Position numbers and translations under genes: made by a program
Shown: piece by piece, positions 63,321 through 64,000 of the stretch
How positions within the stretch are numbered: the first letter of the stretch is position 1
Layout: each line of letters starts with the position of its first letter
Assembly: GCF_900101395.1 (NCBI RefSeq)
Contig: NZ_FMZO01000018.1
Coordinates: 1-64,000, forward strand
Length of the DNA stretch: 64,000 bases
Direction of reading: 5' to 3'
From: Niabella drilacis
Lineage (GTDB): Bacteria; Bacteroidota; Bacteroidia; Chitinophagales; Chitinophagaceae
Notes under the pieces: generated by a model
The model's input: the letters and a program-made list of their open reading frames with translations, nothing else
Told to the model about the DNA's origin: nothing
Database searches by the model: none

Positions 63321-64000
63321 TTATGCCGCCCCCCTATTTAGATCCAGTACCGCGTTCAACACTGCACTCTCTATCCGCTTTTGCCGCCGGTTGCTGCTGT
63401 CGATCGCATACAGATCGATCTTGTACTTTACAAAATCCTTCCCCAGCTCGGCGATCCTTACGATCACCTCTGCACCCGCAGTCAGATCAGGCATTGTTTT
63501 CAATACCGGGTCCAGCCTGGCGCTTAATGTTTGCACATCCATTTGCTCCGCAAGCGGCAGCTCAAACCGGACGGTAAGTTTATTGGAGATCTGCGCCGAC
63601 TTGTTGATCACCGTAGCAGTAAAGACGAGGTTATTGGGGACCAGCACCATATCCTCCTCTTCATTGAGCACCACAATATTTGCAAAAGTGATGTCAATGA
63701 TCTTACCGGAATGCTCTCCGATACGGATATGATCACCGATAGAGAACTGTTCTGAGAACATAACGATCAGCCCGCTGATCATATTGGTAATGTATTCCCT
63801 GAAAATGACCGCAATCGCCATAGCTACAATGGTCATACTGGTAATGAATTCCCTCGGATCGATCCCCAAAGCGATCATCACAGCGATAATGGCGAAAATC
63901 GCATTCAGGATAGCTGCAAGCCGGCTGATCCCTAAAACAAAATTACCCCGCACCTTATGCGCAGCATGACGCCGGTTATAAAACGCAACAATAATGAATT
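63321..64000 (-). CDS. mechanosensitive ion channel (MscS family), partial
   Basis: The reading frame runs on past position 64000, so the N-terminus is outside the window; a GTG at 63953 is not the true start. Visible parts are a membrane helix ([19 protein letters not shown]), the pore-lining helix ([19 protein letters not shown]), the beta domain ([40 protein letters not shown]) and the C-terminal alpha/beta cage. It releases solutes under osmotic shock. It lies 50 bp upstream of the sulfatase on the same strand. Confidence 0.88.
   Translation of the reverse strand, partial: FIIVAFYNRRHAAHKVRGNFVLGISRLAAILNAIFAIIAVMIALGIDPREFITSMTIVAMAIAVIFREYITNMISGLIVMFSEQFSIGDHIRIGEHSGKIIDITFANIVVLNEEEDMVLVPNNLVFTATVINKSAQISNKLTVRFELPLAEQMDVQTLSARLDPVLKTMPDLTAGAEVIVRIAELGKDFVKYKIDLYAIDSSNRRQKRIESAVLNAVLDLNRGAA

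Noticed and set aside
1-64000. CRISPR arrays, tRNA and rRNA genes
   Set aside because: No regular spaced repeats, cloverleaf-like blocks or rRNA stretches were noticed; this was read by eye and a tRNAscan or CRISPR search would be decisive.

Overview
The window is chromosomal DNA from a Bacteroidota bacterium, most likely of the family Chitinophagaceae (a Niabella/Niastella-like organism). This is inferred from gene content: paired YD-repeat/RHS secreted proteins with a DUF6443-type N-terminus, GH106-type glycosidases, a SusC-like motif in an anti-sigma-type protein, a DUF234 ATPase and AT-rich -7-like elements. No rRNA, tRNA or CRISPR array was recognised by eye.

Layout. (1) 1-1183: a complete IS630-family insertion sequence with terminal inverted repeats and a transposase split by a -1 frameshift at A8. 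(2) 1172-12471, minus strand: a polymorphic-toxin locus. It holds a 1144-aa secreted YD-repeat protein, a full-length 1201-aa RHS protein ending in a GH-E type nuclease, its DUF2185/Imm33-like partner, and then two N-terminally truncated RHS 'tip' cassettes. Each tip has a different C-terminal domain and is followed by a different small gene. A short conserved tract precedes both displaced tips, and the IS lies at the end of the last partner gene. (3) 12898-22199: a glycan-use locus with two large GH106-type glycosidases, an AraC regulator and an L-fucose/L-arabinose isomerase-family enzyme; no SusC/SusD pair is present. (4) 22494-36049: a surface-polysaccharide cluster in two converging blocks. 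The plus block makes a CDP-6-deoxyhexose that is probably C-methylated (rfbF, rfbG, epimerase, C-methyltransferase, reductase) and adds a CmcI-like methyltransferase and two GT2 enzymes. The minus block carries a YfhO membrane protein, two GT4 enzymes, a reductase and a methyltransferase. (5) 36241-56504: mostly housekeeping, including a queuosine-precursor transporter, carA, S41 peptidase, AraC regulator, MFS exporter, pdxH, Nudix, YfiT, FKBP, a DUF234 ATPase behind twin palindromes, ABC ATPase, aspartate kinase, an L,D-transpeptidase/TonB-C fusion, ltaE, pgi, a bifunctional nuclease, ispE and rocD. (6) 56882-59617: a small membrane protein, an ECF sigma factor and an unusual anti-sigma-like/carboxypeptidase-regulatory fusion. 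(7) 59640-60535: an IS200-like (RAYT) transposase between mirrored hairpin arrays. (8) 60793-64000: a DUF1080 protein, a sulfatase and a partial MscS channel.

The most unusual features are the RHS tip array with its repeated junction tract and a tip that may carry a caspase-like His/Cys dyad, the RAYT with mirrored hairpin arms showing compensatory changes, the DUF234 ATPase with a duplicated palindrome, and the sigma-factor partner that copies a SusC N-terminal motif without a barrel.
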